Shown one piece after another: positions 1-8,984 of a stretch of 64,000 nt of DNA. Made by a program: the position numbers and the translations under genes. Every line of letters starts with the position of its first letter. The first letter of the stretch is position 1. The notes below the pieces were generated by a model, which was not told where the DNA came from, made no database searches, and saw only the letters and a program-made list of their open reading frames with translations. Origin of the DNA: Defluviicoccus sp. bin129 (GTDB lineage: Bacteria > Pseudomonadota > Alphaproteobacteria > MPNO01); contig MPNO01000014.1 of assembly GCA_002239065.1 (NCBI GenBank), positions 1-64,000 of the forward strand. Reading direction: 5' to 3'.

Positions 1-90
1 GCCGCAGGCCTGTGGACAAGTGGACAGCCGCTCCGCGCCTGACCACTTCCCCACAGGCCCAACAACCTCAACAGAAGCGGTCAATCGATG

Positions 91-124
91 TGCTAGCAAA
101 ACCGGACAAATCTACTTGCTAGCG
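91..124. promoter_or_regulatory. paired palindromes upstream of TRAP operon
   Basis: Two copies of the palindrome core GCTAGC, within TGCTAGCAA (91-99) and TTGCTAGCG (116-124), form an inverted pair upstream of a possible promoter. Their position suits an operator for the TRAP operon that follows, but no regulator gene is visible nearby. This is pattern recognition only. Confidence 0.3.
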
Positions 125-140
125 ACACATGGGGCGGCTG

Positions 141-169
141 TTGACAGCGGCGGGCTCGACCAATGGGAT
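141..169 (+). promoter_or_regulatory. possible sigma-70 promoter for TRAP operon
   Basis: A perfect -35 hexamer TTGACA (141-146) is followed after 17 bases by TGGGAT (164-169), a poor -10. It lies about 145 bases before the first TRAP gene and just downstream of the paired palindromes. The rest of bases 1-313 shows no convincing gene. Confidence 0.4.
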
Positions 170-313
170 ACACCGCGTGGCCCCCGGACCCGTATCGCGT
201 GCCCGGGGGCGCGCCAGGAGGGGATACCGGCGCGGGGTCGCGCAGCGCCCCGGGAGCGTCGCCACGACGCCAACCGCCGCGGACTCCCCGGCGAATTACG
301 AGGAGGAAACGAT

Positions 314-1321
314 ATGAGCGGGTTCAATCGAAGCAGCTGGCGAATCCTCGCGGTCCTCGCCTGCGTTGTGAGCGTCGCCGCGCCGGCCGCGGCGGCGGAC
401 AAGCTGAAACTGGTGACCAACTGGGGCAAGGGCGTGTACTCGGTCGCGAAGACCCTCCAATGGGCCCAGCAGTTCAGCGCGAGCGACGCGGCCAAGGCGG
501 CCGGGATCGAGGTGGTCCACGCCGGCGGGCCGGAGGTCACCCCGGCGCGCGAGCAGCTGACCGCGGTGCGCAACGGCGTGTTTGACATGATGTTCGGGGC
601 CGCCGGCTACTATGTCGGCGCGGTGCCGGAAGCGTTCGTGTTCTACGGCACCGACATCTCGCCGATGGCGGCGCGGGCCAATGGCGGCACCGCCCTGCTC
701 AACCGCATCTGGGAGAAGAAGGCCAACACCCACGTGCTCGGCTGGGTGGCTGCCGGCGTCGGCTATCACGTCTGGCTCAAGGACGAACCCAAGCTCAAGG
801 CCGACGGCACGCTGGATCTCGGCGGCCGCAAGATCCGCTCCTCCCCGCTGTACCGCCCCTGGCTCGACGCGATGGGCGCGACCCAGGTGATGGTGCCGGC
901 ACCCGACATCTACTCCGCGCTCGAGCGCGGCGTCGTCGACGGGGCGGCATGGCCCGGGCTCGGCATCACCGATCTCGGCTTCCAGAAATTCGTCCGCTAC
1001 CGGGTGGACCCGCCGGTTTGGCAGTTCGACAACCTGCTGCTGGTCAATCTCGGCAAATGGGGCAAGCTGACGGCCGCGCAACAGAACGCCCTGCGGCAAT
1101 CGGTGATCGCCTTCGAGAAGGAGGCGCACGCCTACTATGCCCGCCTCGCCCGCGAGGAGAAGGCCAAGACCGACAAGGGCGGGCTGAAATCCTACATGCT
1201 GAGCGACGCCGCGGCGAAGCTGCACGTGGCGCGCGCGCAGGACATCCAGTGGGCGCAGATCCGCAAGAAGGCGCCGGAGAACTACGAGGCATTGCGCGAG
1301 AAGTTCCCGCCGTCGAAGTGA
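314..1321 (+). CDS. TRAP transporter substrate-binding protein (DctP type)
   Basis: Periplasmic binding component of a tripartite ATP-independent transporter, a family that usually captures carboxylate-containing solutes. The 335-residue product has a signal peptide (residues 1 to about 26, ending Ala-Ala-Ala), then a DctP-like two-lobed domain with a GRKIRSSP segment carrying the arginine that normally contacts the substrate carboxylate. I chose the ATG at 314 because AGGAGG lies directly upstream at 301-306 and the signal peptide starts there; the in-frame extension to base 20 has no signal sequence and unnatural composition. The small and large membrane subunits follow on the same strand, so the three form a complete transporter. 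The substrate cannot be inferred from sequence. Confidence 0.9.
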   Translation: MSGFNRSSWRILAVLACVVSVAAPAAAADKLKLVTNWGKGVYSVAKTLQWAQQFSASDAAKAAGIEVVHAGGPEVTPAREQLTAVRNGVFDMMFGAAGYYVGAVPEAFVFYGTDISPMAARANGGTALLNRIWEKKANTHVLGWVAAGVGYHVWLKDEPKLKADGTLDLGGRKIRSSPLYRPWLDAMGATQVMVPAPDIYSALERGVVDGAAWPGLGITDLGFQKFVRYRVDPPVWQFDNLLLVNLGKWGKLTAAQQNALRQSVIAFEKEAHAYYARLAREEKAKTDKGGLKSYMLSDAAAKLHVARAQDIQWAQIRKKAPENYEALREKFPPSK

Positions 1322-1355
1322 AGCCGGCTTTCGCACGGCGCCGGGCGAGCGCCGC

Positions 1356-1868
1356 ATGAAGGCGCTCGCCCGGGTCTACGACACGCTCGTCACGGCGCTG
1401 GCGGCGGTCGCCGGCGCCATGCTGGCGGGCGTGTTCGTTTCCATCGTCGTCGACGTGCTGATGCGGACCGCCGGCTTGCAGCCGCCGCTATGGACCAGCG
1501 CGCTGACCGAGTACGCGCTGCTCTACATGACGATGCTGGCGGCGCCGTGGATGGTGCGGAACGCCGGACATGTCTTCGTCGAGTCCTTCACCGGGATGCT
1601 GCCGCGGGCCTGGTTCCGCGTCGTCGAACGCCTGGTCTACGCGACCTGCATCGCGATCTGCCTGGTGCTCGCCTGGTACGCCGCGACGCTCGGCTACGAG
1701 ATCCACCTGCGCGGCGAACAGGACTACCGCTCCATCGTGCTGCCGCGCTCGGTGCTGTTCGCCTGCCTGCCGGTCGGGTTCGGCCTGGCCGCGGTCGAGT
1801 TCGGTCTCTTCCTGCTCGGCCGGGGCTCGATGTACAGCGAGCGCAGCGCGCGGATGGAAAGCATTTGA
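1356..1868 (+). CDS. TRAP transporter small permease (DctQ type)
   Basis: Small integral membrane subunit of the TRAP system, 170 residues with four hydrophobic segments (near residues 12-34, 48-66, 87-108 and 128-150), the usual DctQ topology and length. The segment around LTEYALLYMTM resembles the conserved DctQ helix. It follows the binding protein by 34 bases and precedes the large subunit by 47 bases, so the three are probably co-transcribed. The ribosome site is weak, consistent with lower expression than the binding protein. Confidence 0.88.
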   Translation: MKALARVYDTLVTALAAVAGAMLAGVFVSIVVDVLMRTAGLQPPLWTSALTEYALLYMTMLAAPWMVRNAGHVFVESFTGMLPRAWFRVVERLVYATCIAICLVLAWYAATLGYEIHLRGEQDYRSIVLPRSVLFACLPVGFGLAAVEFGLFLLGRGSMYSERSARMESI

Positions 1869-1915
1869 GCCGCCGCCCGCGCATCGGCCGCGGCTGAGCG
1901 GGGAGCGCCGACGGC

Positions 1916-3229
1916 ATGGAGTGGTACCAATCCGGCGCCCTGGTCGTCGGGCTGCTGCTCGTCTTCATGGCGCTGTCGATCCCGGTGGCGATCGCCTTCT
2001 TCGCGGTCAGCATCATCGGCATGCTGGTGTTCATCGGGGGCGAGGCCGGGCTCGCCCAGATCGCCGCCAACGTGACCTCGTCCGTCACCCTGTTCGTGTT
2101 CGTGCCGATCCCGCTATTCCTGCTGATGGGGGAGCTGTTCTTCCACACCGGTCTCGCGGTGCGGGTGTTCGACGCGTTCGACGCGCTGTTCGGCCGGCTG
2201 CCCGGGCGGCTGTCCTACCTCACCGTGGCCGGCGGCACGGTGTTCGCCGCGCTGACCGGCACCAGCATGGGCAGCACGGCGATGCTCGGCGCGCTGATGG
2301 TCCCCGAGATGACGCGCCGCGGCTACAAGCGCTACATGTCCATGGGACCGATCCTCGGCACCGGCGGGCTCGCCATCATCATCCCGCCTTCCGGGCTCGC
2401 CGTTCTGCTCGGCAGCATCGCCAAGATCGATATCGGCAAGCTGCTGATCGCCGGCGTCCTGCCGGGCCTGATCCTCGCGCTGCTCTACGCCGCGATGATC
2501 TACCTCCAGGTGCGGCTCGACCCCGACGCCGCGCCCCATTACGACGTGGAGACGGTGCCGTGGCGGACCAGGCTGCGCCTGCTGGCGACGCATCTGCTGC
2601 CGATGGGCGTCGTCATTTTCATGGTCATCGGCCTGATGATCCTCGGCGTGGCGACGCCGTCGGAATCCGCCGCATTCGGGGTTCTCGGCGTGCTGATCCT
2701 CGCCGTCGCGTTCCGATCGCTCACGCTTCAGGCCATCGTCGCCTCGCTGAGGGGCGCGCTGCGGGTGACGGCGATGGTGCTTTTCGTGGTGATGGCGTCG
2801 TCCACCTTCAGCCAGATCCTCGCGATTTCGGGCGCCACTTCCGGGCTGACCGCCTGGGTCGCGTCGGTCGACGCGGCCCCGCTGCTGGTCCTTGTCGCGA
2901 TGTTCCTGATCCTGCTGACGATGGGCATGCTGATGGACCAGGTCTCCATCATGCTGATCACCATCCCGATCTTCTTCCCGCTGGCGCAGTCGCTCGGCTT
3001 CGACCTCATCTGGTTCGCCATCGTGATGCTGCTGGCGCTGGAGATCAGCGGCGTCACGCCGCCCTTCGGTCTCGGGCTGTTCGTCATGCTGGGGGTGGCG
3101 CCGAGGGGCACCACGCTGTGGGAGGTGGCGCGCGCGGCGGTCCCCTTCGTCGGCTGCGACCTGGTGCTGTTCGCGCTGCTGATCGCCTTTCCGCCGATCG
3201 CCGTCTACCTGCCCGGGCTGATGAGCTGA
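1916..3229 (+). CDS. TRAP transporter large permease (DctM type)
   Basis: Large membrane subunit that forms the sodium-coupled translocation path. The 437-residue protein is almost entirely hydrophobic, with about a dozen membrane segments, and shows DctM hallmarks: the GTSMGSTAMLGALMVPEM stretch (about 118-135), the GLAIIIPPSGLAVLLG stretch (about 148-165) and the C-terminal EISGVTPPFGLGLFVM segment. The start is ATG 1916 after a GGGGAGCG ribosome site. It completes the first TRAP cassette; a RidA-like gene follows after 11 bases. Confidence 0.93.
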   Translation: MEWYQSGALVVGLLLVFMALSIPVAIAFFAVSIIGMLVFIGGEAGLAQIAANVTSSVTLFVFVPIPLFLLMGELFFHTGLAVRVFDAFDALFGRLPGRLSYLTVAGGTVFAALTGTSMGSTAMLGALMVPEMTRRGYKRYMSMGPILGTGGLAIIIPPSGLAVLLGSIAKIDIGKLLIAGVLPGLILALLYAAMIYLQVRLDPDAAPHYDVETVPWRTRLRLLATHLLPMGVVIFMVIGLMILGVATPSESAAFGVLGVLILAVAFRSLTLQAIVASLRGALRVTAMVLFVVMASSTFSQILAISGATSGLTAWVASVDAAPLLVLVAMFLILLTMGMLMDQVSIMLITIPIFFPLAQSLGFDLIWFAIVMLLALEISGVTPPFGLGLFVMLGVAPRGTTLWEVARAAVPFVGCDLVLFALLIAFPPIAVYLPGLMS

Positions 3230-3240
3230 GGAGAACCGCG

Positions 3241-3603
3241 ATGTCCGACATCCTGCGCATCCCCGGCAACGTGCCGAGCCGCTGCTGGGGCTCGGCCTTC
3301 AGGGACCTCGCCTGGGTGCTCGGCATGTCGGACGATTTCTCCCTGTCCTTCCGGGACCAGGCCGAGCGCGCGTTCGAGGCGCTCGACCGCGGGCTCGCCG
3401 CGGCGGGAACCGACCGCTCGCGGCTGATCAACGTCCAGGTCTATCTCCACGACGTGAACGAGAAGCCCGGCTTCGACGAGATGTGGGCGCGCTGGATCGG
3501 CGACGACCCGGCCGGCTGGCCGATGCGGTCCTGCGTGCAGGTGACCTTCGCCGGCGGCAACAAGATCGAGATGATCGCCGTCGCAGCGCGCCCGTCCGGT
3601 TGA
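3241..3603 (+). CDS. RidA/YjgF family protein
   Basis: Small RidA-fold protein of 120 residues. Canonical members deaminate reactive enamine/imine intermediates; many subgroups have unknown activity. The C-terminal half (residues about 60-118, with VQVYLHDV and SCVQVTFAGGNKIEMIAVA) matches the family core, but the usual catalytic Arg-Val-centred segment is replaced by MRSCVQV, in which an Arg is kept. ATG 3241 follows a GAGGAGAA ribosome site, 11 bases after the TRAP large subunit, so it is the last gene of that operon and may process the imported compound. It ends five bases from the convergent amidase gene. Confidence 0.82.
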   Translation: MSDILRIPGNVPSRCWGSAFRDLAWVLGMSDDFSLSFRDQAERAFEALDRGLAAAGTDRSRLINVQVYLHDVNEKPGFDEMWARWIGDDPAGWPMRSCVQVTFAGGNKIEMIAVAARPSG

Positions 3604-3608
3604 ACGGT

Positions 3609-4073
3609 CTACGCCGCGACCGGCGGATCGTCCGACCACGGGTCCGCCAGCCTTCCATTCTCGTCCAGCCCGAGCACCGTGCGGTAGGGAAAGACCGGGC
3701 AGGCCTTGGCCGAGACCTCGCGATGGCCGTGGAAGGTGACGCGGCCGGAATAGGCCCGGTCGATCTCGCGGGCCAGCGCGGCGAGGGTGCGGTACTGCGC
3801 GTCGGTGAAATTCTCCAGCGCCAGCCCGTGCAGGCAGATCGCGATCGAGCCGAGATTGTTGCCGGCCTGCGCCGCCGGGATGCGCTCCAGCGGCCGCCCG
3901 GCCTGAAGCGTGCCGTCCTTGCGGATGAAGTAGTGGTAGCCGACATCCGACCAGCCGTTGCCGTCGACATGCCAGGCGCGGATCGTCGCGATGTCGTCAT
4001 GGTCGGGGTCGTCGCTCGCGCTGCAATGCAGGAAGACGTGGTCGACGGGGCGGTCGGGCTTGACGAATTGCAT
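3609..4073 (-). CDS. N-acetylmuramoyl-L-alanine amidase, T7-lysozyme type
   Basis: Peptidoglycan amidase of the Amidase_2/PGRP fold, 154 residues, the size of phage T7 lysozyme. Zinc ligands are visible in order: His in VFLHCSAS (about residue 17), His in TFHGHREV (about 125) and Cys in KACPVFP. The catalytic Tyr/Lys environment (GYHYFI; EVSAKACP) is conserved. There is no signal peptide, so export would need a holin-like route, or the enzyme acts on fragments. I chose ATG 4073, preceded by GGAGAC; the frame is open further upstream, but that would run through the leader hairpin. It has its own promoter and an unusual leader terminator. Small amidases of this kind are often phage- or gene-transfer-agent-derived, but no phage genes surround it. 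Confidence 0.85.
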   Translation of the reverse strand: MQFVKPDRPVDHVFLHCSASDDPDHDDIATIRAWHVDGNGWSDVGYHYFIRKDGTLQAGRPLERIPAAQAGNNLGSIAICLHGLALENFTDAQYRTLAALAREIDRAYSGRVTFHGHREVSAKACPVFPYRTVLGLDENGRLADPWSDDPPVAA

Positions 4074-4097
4074 GACGGGTCTCCGTTGGGGGCAACG

Positions 4098-4125
4098 AAA
4101 AAGGGCGCCGGGAGTTCCGGCGCCC
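4098..4125 (-). terminator. intrinsic terminator or attenuator in amidase leader
   Basis: A perfect 9-bp stem, GGGCGCCGG (4103-4111) against CCGGCGCCC (4117-4125) with a 5-base loop, is followed on the minus strand by five T (4098-4102). Read in the minus direction this is a textbook intrinsic terminator. It sits after the amidase promoter and before the amidase start, so it could attenuate that gene or end read-through from the M23 gene. Confidence 0.75.
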
Positions 4126-4143
4126 ACATTGGCTAGCGTGGCA

Positions 4144-4172
4144 ACTCTACCCTAAAACCCGTCCCAAGTCAA
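4144..4172 (-). promoter_or_regulatory. sigma-70 promoter for amidase gene
   Basis: On the minus strand TTGACT (4172-4167) and TAGAGT (4149-4144) are separated by exactly 17 bases, a good housekeeping promoter. An AT-rich block (about 4175-4205), rare in this genome, lies just upstream and could act as an UP-like element. Transcription would start near 4137 and reach the leader terminator after about a dozen bases. Confidence 0.7.
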
Positions 4173-4298
4173 GGCAAAAATATCATATACCGTAAAATAT
4201 ATTTTGTTTGCCCTCTTCCGTCACCCCCGTCCAGCCTCGACCCGTGATCGCGGCCGGAGCGTCCACGAGGCGGAGACGGGGCTCCGGCGCGCCGGCCG

Positions 4299-5684
4299 CT
4301 AGCGCCCGGGGAGCCCGGCGAAGCGCTTGCTCTTGATGTTGGCGAGCTGCTTTTCGAGGGTGCCGCGATAGGCCTCGAAAGCGGCGAGGTCCTCGCCCTT
4401 GAGGCGGATCTGCGGCGGCATGGAGATCGACATCGGGTTGACCTGCCGGCCGTCCACCAGGATTTCGTAATGCAGATGCGGGCCGGTCGACCGCCCCGTC
4501 GAGCCGACATAGCCGATCACCTGCCCCTGGCGCACGTCGGCGCCCCGGCGGACCCCTCGGCGCAGCGCCCGCATATGCGCATAGGCGGTCTGGTAGCGGC
4601 TGTTGTGGCGGATCCGGACATAGATGCCGTAGCTGCCGTTGCGCCCGGCATAGGCGACCCGGCCGTCGCCGGCGGCGAAGATCGGCGTGCCCGACCGCGC
4701 CGCGAAATCGACCCCGCGGTGCATCCTCGTGTAGCCGAGGATCGGGTGCCGCCGCCTGCCGTATTTGGAAGACAGCCGCGCCCCGTCGATCGGCGTGCGC
4801 ATCAGGGGTTTGCGCGCGCCGGCCCCGTCGCGGTCGAAATAGTCGGTGCCGTGCCGTCCGGTGAAGCGGTAGAGCTCGAGCTTCTTGCCGCGCAGGGTCA
4901 GCGAGCCGTAGACCATGTTGCCGTGGTCGACCAGCTTGCCCTCCGGCGTGTGAAGCGTCTCCCAGGCCACGTCGAAGCTGTCGCCGGCGCGAATCTCGCG
5001 CTGGAAGTCGACATCCCAGCTGAAGAGCCGGACCAGCTGGAGCAGGACCGGTATCGGCAGATGCTGCTTTTCCGCCGCGCGGTAGAGCGAGGACGAGATC
5101 TCCCCGCCGATGCGGGCAAGCCGGGATTCGGTGGGCATGTCGACCTTGCGGGCGGCGAAGGCGCTTCCCCGGCGTTCGACGGCGATCGCGGTCGCCGGGC
5201 CGGTGGCGAGCTTCGCCCTGCGCAGCCGGATCCCGCGATCCTCGAAGGCGGGGTCGCTCGCCAGATAGGCGATCGTCAGCTCCTGCCCGGGCCGGATGCG
5301 GCGCGGGTCGTAGACCGGCCGCATGGCCTCGATCGCGGCCGCCGCCTGGTTTCTCGGCACGCCGGCGCGCAGGAAGAGATGCATCAGCGTATCGCCGCTC
5401 TCGACCTCCAGCGTCCGTTCCTCGATGCTGCGGCTCGCATCGCGGACACCCGGGCTCGCCAGCAAAGCGAGGTCGACCGCCGCTTCCGCCTCGCGCTCCC
5501 ATTCCTCGATCGCGTGCGGGGGGTAGGGGGTTTCTTTCGGGGCCGCCGGCTCCGTCGCGCGGTCGCCGATCGACGGGAACGGGTCGACGATGTAGACCGC
5601 CGCGACGAGCACTCCGACGATACTACCCACGGCGACCACTCTCGAAACCGCAGACCCCACCCGCCAACGCCACCGGCGCTGCAT
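4299..5684 (-). CDS. M23 family metallopeptidase (LytM type)
   Basis: Membrane-anchored peptidoglycan endopeptidase of the M23 family, or a degenerate activator of cell-separation amidases. The 461-residue product has an N-terminal transmembrane helix (about 14-34), a LysM/OapA-like region (SGDTLMHLFLRAGV, then PGQELTIAYL), a linker and a C-terminal M23 domain. Its zinc-site residues are intact (HRGVDFA giving H...D; HLHYEI giving HxH), so it is probably an active enzyme. The frame is open to a TTG at 5741; ATG 5684 gives a cleaner N-terminus, but neither has a strong ribosome site. It lies downstream of aapP on the same strand, about 140 bases away, and is probably transcribed separately. 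Confidence 0.87.
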   Translation of the reverse strand: MQRRWRWRVGSAVSRVVAVGSIVGVLVAAVYIVDPFPSIGDRATEPAAPKETPYPPHAIEEWEREAEAAVDLALLASPGVRDASRSIEERTLEVESGDTLMHLFLRAGVPRNQAAAAIEAMRPVYDPRRIRPGQELTIAYLASDPAFEDRGIRLRRAKLATGPATAIAVERRGSAFAARKVDMPTESRLARIGGEISSSLYRAAEKQHLPIPVLLQLVRLFSWDVDFQREIRAGDSFDVAWETLHTPEGKLVDHGNMVYGSLTLRGKKLELYRFTGRHGTDYFDRDGAGARKPLMRTPIDGARLSSKYGRRRHPILGYTRMHRGVDFAARSGTPIFAAGDGRVAYAGRNGSYGIYVRIRHNSRYQTAYAHMRALRRGVRRGADVRQGQVIGYVGSTGRSTGPHLHYEILVDGRQVNPMSISMPPQIRLKGEDLAAFEAYRGTLEKQLANIKSKRFAGLPGR

Positions 5685-5822
5685 CGCACGGTCATGCCCT
5701 GATGATGCGCTAGCCACGCGGATCGGACACCGTCGGCTCAACCTTCTCGCGGTTCTCCAGCATGTCGGAACCCCGCTTCCGTTGTCAAGACGAAGCCGGC
5801 AAACGGACGCCGAATCAACGCC

Positions 5823-6599
<777 letters not shown>

Positions 6600-6609
6600 T
6601 GTGCCCCCC

Positions 6610-7722
6610 CTAGCGCCGCGTGGTGTCCAGGCGCTTTTCCAGATTGATAGAGTAGCGCGACATGCCGAAGCAGATCACGAAGAAGAACAGCGCCGCCAGC
6701 AGGAAGGTCTCGTAATCGACCTTGCCCAGCCAGTCCTGGTTGGTCTGGAGCAGCCGCGCCTGGCCGAGGATGTCGAACAGGCCGATGATGATGACCAGCG
6801 TGGTGTCCTTGAACAGGCCGATGAAGGTGTTGACGATGCCCGGGATGGAGATCTTCAGCGCCTGCGGCAGGACGATCAGGCGCATCGACTGCCAGTAGCC
6901 CAGCCCCATCGCCTGGCCCGCCTCGTACTGCCCCTGGGGAATCGCCTGCAGCCCGCCGCGGATCACCTCCGCCATGTAGGCCGATGCGAACAGCGTGATG
7001 ATGACCATCACCCGGACCAGCTGGTCGAGCGAGACCTCCCGCGGCAGGAAGATCGGCAGCAGGATGATGGCGACGAAGAGCAGCGTGATCAGCGGCACGC
7101 CGCGGATGAACTCGATGAACGCGACCGAGAAGGTGCGCACGATCGGCATGCGCGAGCGCCGGCCGAGCGCCAGCAGGATGCCGATCGGAAGCGACAGCAC
7201 GATCCCCGTTATGCCGGCGACGAGGTTGAGCACAAAGCCGCCGAACTGGTCGGTGCGGACGACGTCGAGGCCCAGGCCGCCGACCAGCAGGAACGCCGCG
7301 ATCACCGGATAGGCAAGCGAGAACCAGCGCCCGTAGCGCGCATAGGGCAGGTTGGCGAACAGCAGATAGCCGACCGCCGGCACCAGCAGGACGACGGCCA
7401 GGTTGGCGCGCCAATAGGCCTCGGCCGGATAGAATCCGTAGACGAACTGGTGGATGCGCTGGTCGAGCCAGGCCCAGCACGCGCCCTCGCCGGTGCAGTC
7501 CTTGCCCGCGGACCCGGCGAAGGTGGCGTCGAGAAACGTCCAGTCGATCAGCGGCGGCACGGTCAGCGCGAGCAGCGCGAGCGCGCTCAGCGTGAGCGCC
7601 ACGTTGAGCCAGGTGGAGAACAGGTTGGCGCGCATCCAGCCGATCACGCCGACGCTGGTGATCGGGGCCGGCCGCTCCTGCAGCATTTCCGCCCGGCTGC
7701 GATGAAAGGGCTGCCCGGTCAT
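6610..7722 (-). CDS. aapM: amino-acid ABC transporter permease AapM
   Basis: Membrane permease of the Aap/Bzt general amino-acid importer, 370 residues, longer than ordinary HisM-type permeases because of an N-terminal extension typical of AapM. The EAA motif region ([16 protein letters not shown]...LPQALKI) and the flanking C-terminal helices are clear. The start ATG 7722 overlaps the stop of aapQ in an ATGA junction, so translation is coupled. The gene ends in TAG ten bases before aapP. It pairs with AapQ to form a heterodimeric channel. Confidence 0.92.
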   Translation of the reverse strand: MTGQPFHRSRAEMLQERPAPITSVGVIGWMRANLFSTWLNVALTLSALALLALTVPPLIDWTFLDATFAGSAGKDCTGEGACWAWLDQRIHQFVYGFYPAEAYWRANLAVVLLVPAVGYLLFANLPYARYGRWFSLAYPVIAAFLLVGGLGLDVVRTDQFGGFVLNLVAGITGIVLSLPIGILLALGRRSRMPIVRTFSVAFIEFIRGVPLITLLFVAIILLPIFLPREVSLDQLVRVMVIITLFASAYMAEVIRGGLQAIPQGQYEAGQAMGLGYWQSMRLIVLPQALKISIPGIVNTFIGLFKDTTLVIIIGLFDILGQARLLQTNQDWLGKVDYETFLLAALFFFVICFGMSRYSINLEKRLDTTRR

Positions 7723-8906
7723 CGCTCCACCAGGGCGATGCGCTTGTTGTACCAGTTCATGTAGGAGGACGTGAGCAGGCTGAGCGTCAGATAGAACACC
7801 ATGTAGAGCGAGATCACCTCGATCGCCTGGCCGCTCTGGTTGAGGATGGTATCGCCGGTCGAAACGATATCCTGGTAGCCGATGGCGACCGCGAGCGAGG
7901 AGTTCTTGGTCAGGTTGAGATACTGGCTGGTCATCGGCGGAACGATGACGCGCAGCGCCTGGGGCAGGACGATTTCCCGCATGGTCAGATTGCGCCTCAG
8001 CCCGAGCGCGCCGGCGGCCTCGGTCTGCCCCCTGGAAACCGCCAGGATCCCGGCGCGCACGATCTCGGAGATGAAGGCGCCGGTGTAGGTGGAGAGCGCG
8101 AGCCACAGCGCCACCAGCTCCGGCGTGATGCTCACCCCGCCCTGCAGGTTGAAGCGCTTCTGCACCGGCACGTCGAGATCGAGCGGCTGGCCGAGGGCGA
8201 AATAGGCCATGACGGGAACGCCCACGATCAGCCCGAGCCCGGCCCAGCCGACCGGGAAGGTCCGGCCGGTGGCGTCCTGGCGCTTCTTCGCCCATCTCCT
8301 GACCACGGCGGTCGCGACGACGCCCAGCAGGACGATCGTCAGCACGATCGCCGAGCCGTCCTCGAAGATCGGCGAGGGCAGGCGCACGCCGCGGTTGTTG
8401 AGAAAGACCGTCTCGCCGAGCGAAAGGCTGTCGCGAACCTTCGGCAGCGCCAGCATGATCAGCCACCAGAAGATGATCTGCAGCAGGACCGGAACGTTGC
8501 GGGTGAACTCGACCCAGACCGCCACGGTCCGGCTCACCAGGAAGTTGTTCGACAGCCTGAGAACGCCGGTCACGAAGCCGATGAGCGTGGCGGCGGCGAC
8601 GCCCATCACGGCGACCAGGATCGTGTTGAGCGCACCGACGCCGAGCGCCCGGCCATAGGTCGAGGTCGACGCGTATTCGATCAGGCGCTGGTTGATGTCG
8701 AAATTGGCGGTGTCGAACAGGAAGCCGTAGCCGAAGGAGAGCCCGGCCTCCTCGTAGTTGGCGATGGTGTTGTTGACGATGAAGGCGGCGAGCCCCGCCA
8801 CGCCCAGGACCAGGGCGATCTGGAAGATGACGCCGCGGACGCGCTCGTCGGTCCAGGCCCGGCTGATGTCGAACCCGCCGGCGCCGGACGGCGCTTTCTC
8901 GGTCAC
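7719..8906 (-). CDS. aapQ: amino-acid ABC transporter permease AapQ
   Basis: First membrane permease of the Aap/Bzt system, about 395 residues, with the long periplasmic insert between early helices that marks AapQ/BztB. The EAA loop appears as QTEAAGALGLRRNLTMREIVLPQALR. The start is uncertain: GTG 8906 is preferred because the only upstream in-frame candidate (TTG 8957) lies inside the loop of a strong terminator hairpin. The hairpin separates it from aapJ, so the permeases should be expressed below the binding protein. It is joined to aapM by a four-base overlap. Confidence 0.88.
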   Translation of the reverse strand: MTEKAPSGAGGFDISRAWTDERVRGVIFQIALVLGVAGLAAFIVNNTIANYEEAGLSFGYGFLFDTANFDINQRLIEYASTSTYGRALGVGALNTILVAVMGVAAATLIGFVTGVLRLSNNFLVSRTVAVWVEFTRNVPVLLQIIFWWLIMLALPKVRDSLSLGETVFLNNRGVRLPSPIFEDGSAIVLTIVLLGVVATAVVRRWAKKRQDATGRTFPVGWAGLGLIVGVPVMAYFALGQPLDLDVPVQKRFNLQGGVSITPELVALWLALSTYTGAFISEIVRAGILAVSRGQTEAAGALGLRRNLTMREIVLPQALRVIVPPMTSQYLNLTKNSSLAVAIGYQDIVSTGDTILNQSGQAIEVISLYMVFYLTLSLLTSSYMNWYNKRIALVER

Positions 8907-8933
8907 GGTGGCGCCGTTCTCATCGGGTACCGG

Positions 8934-8973
8934 AAAAGACGCCGCCCCGCCCGGCAATTCGGGCGGGGCGGCG
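8934..8973 (-). terminator. intercistronic terminator between aapJ and aapQ
   Basis: A perfect 14-bp G/C stem (8940-8953 against 8960-8973, loop GCAATT) is followed on the minus strand by TCTTTT. It lies 12 bases after the aapJ stop codon. Partial termination, or protection of the aapJ 3' end, would make the binding protein more abundant than the permeases, a common arrangement for ABC importers. Confidence 0.85.
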
Positions 8974-8984
8974 CGTCGTCGATT

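Noticed and set aside
11-55. DnaA-box-like sequences (TTGTCCACA on the minus strand at 11-19; TTCCCCACA at 47-55) suggesting a replication origin
   Set aside because: Only two near-matches, no AT-rich unwinding region, and no origin-associated genes (dnaA, hemE, parAB) in the window.
20-313. In-frame upstream extension of the first TRAP binding protein
   Set aside because: The extension has no signal peptide, odd composition, and a perfect AGGAGG ribosome site precedes the ATG at 314.
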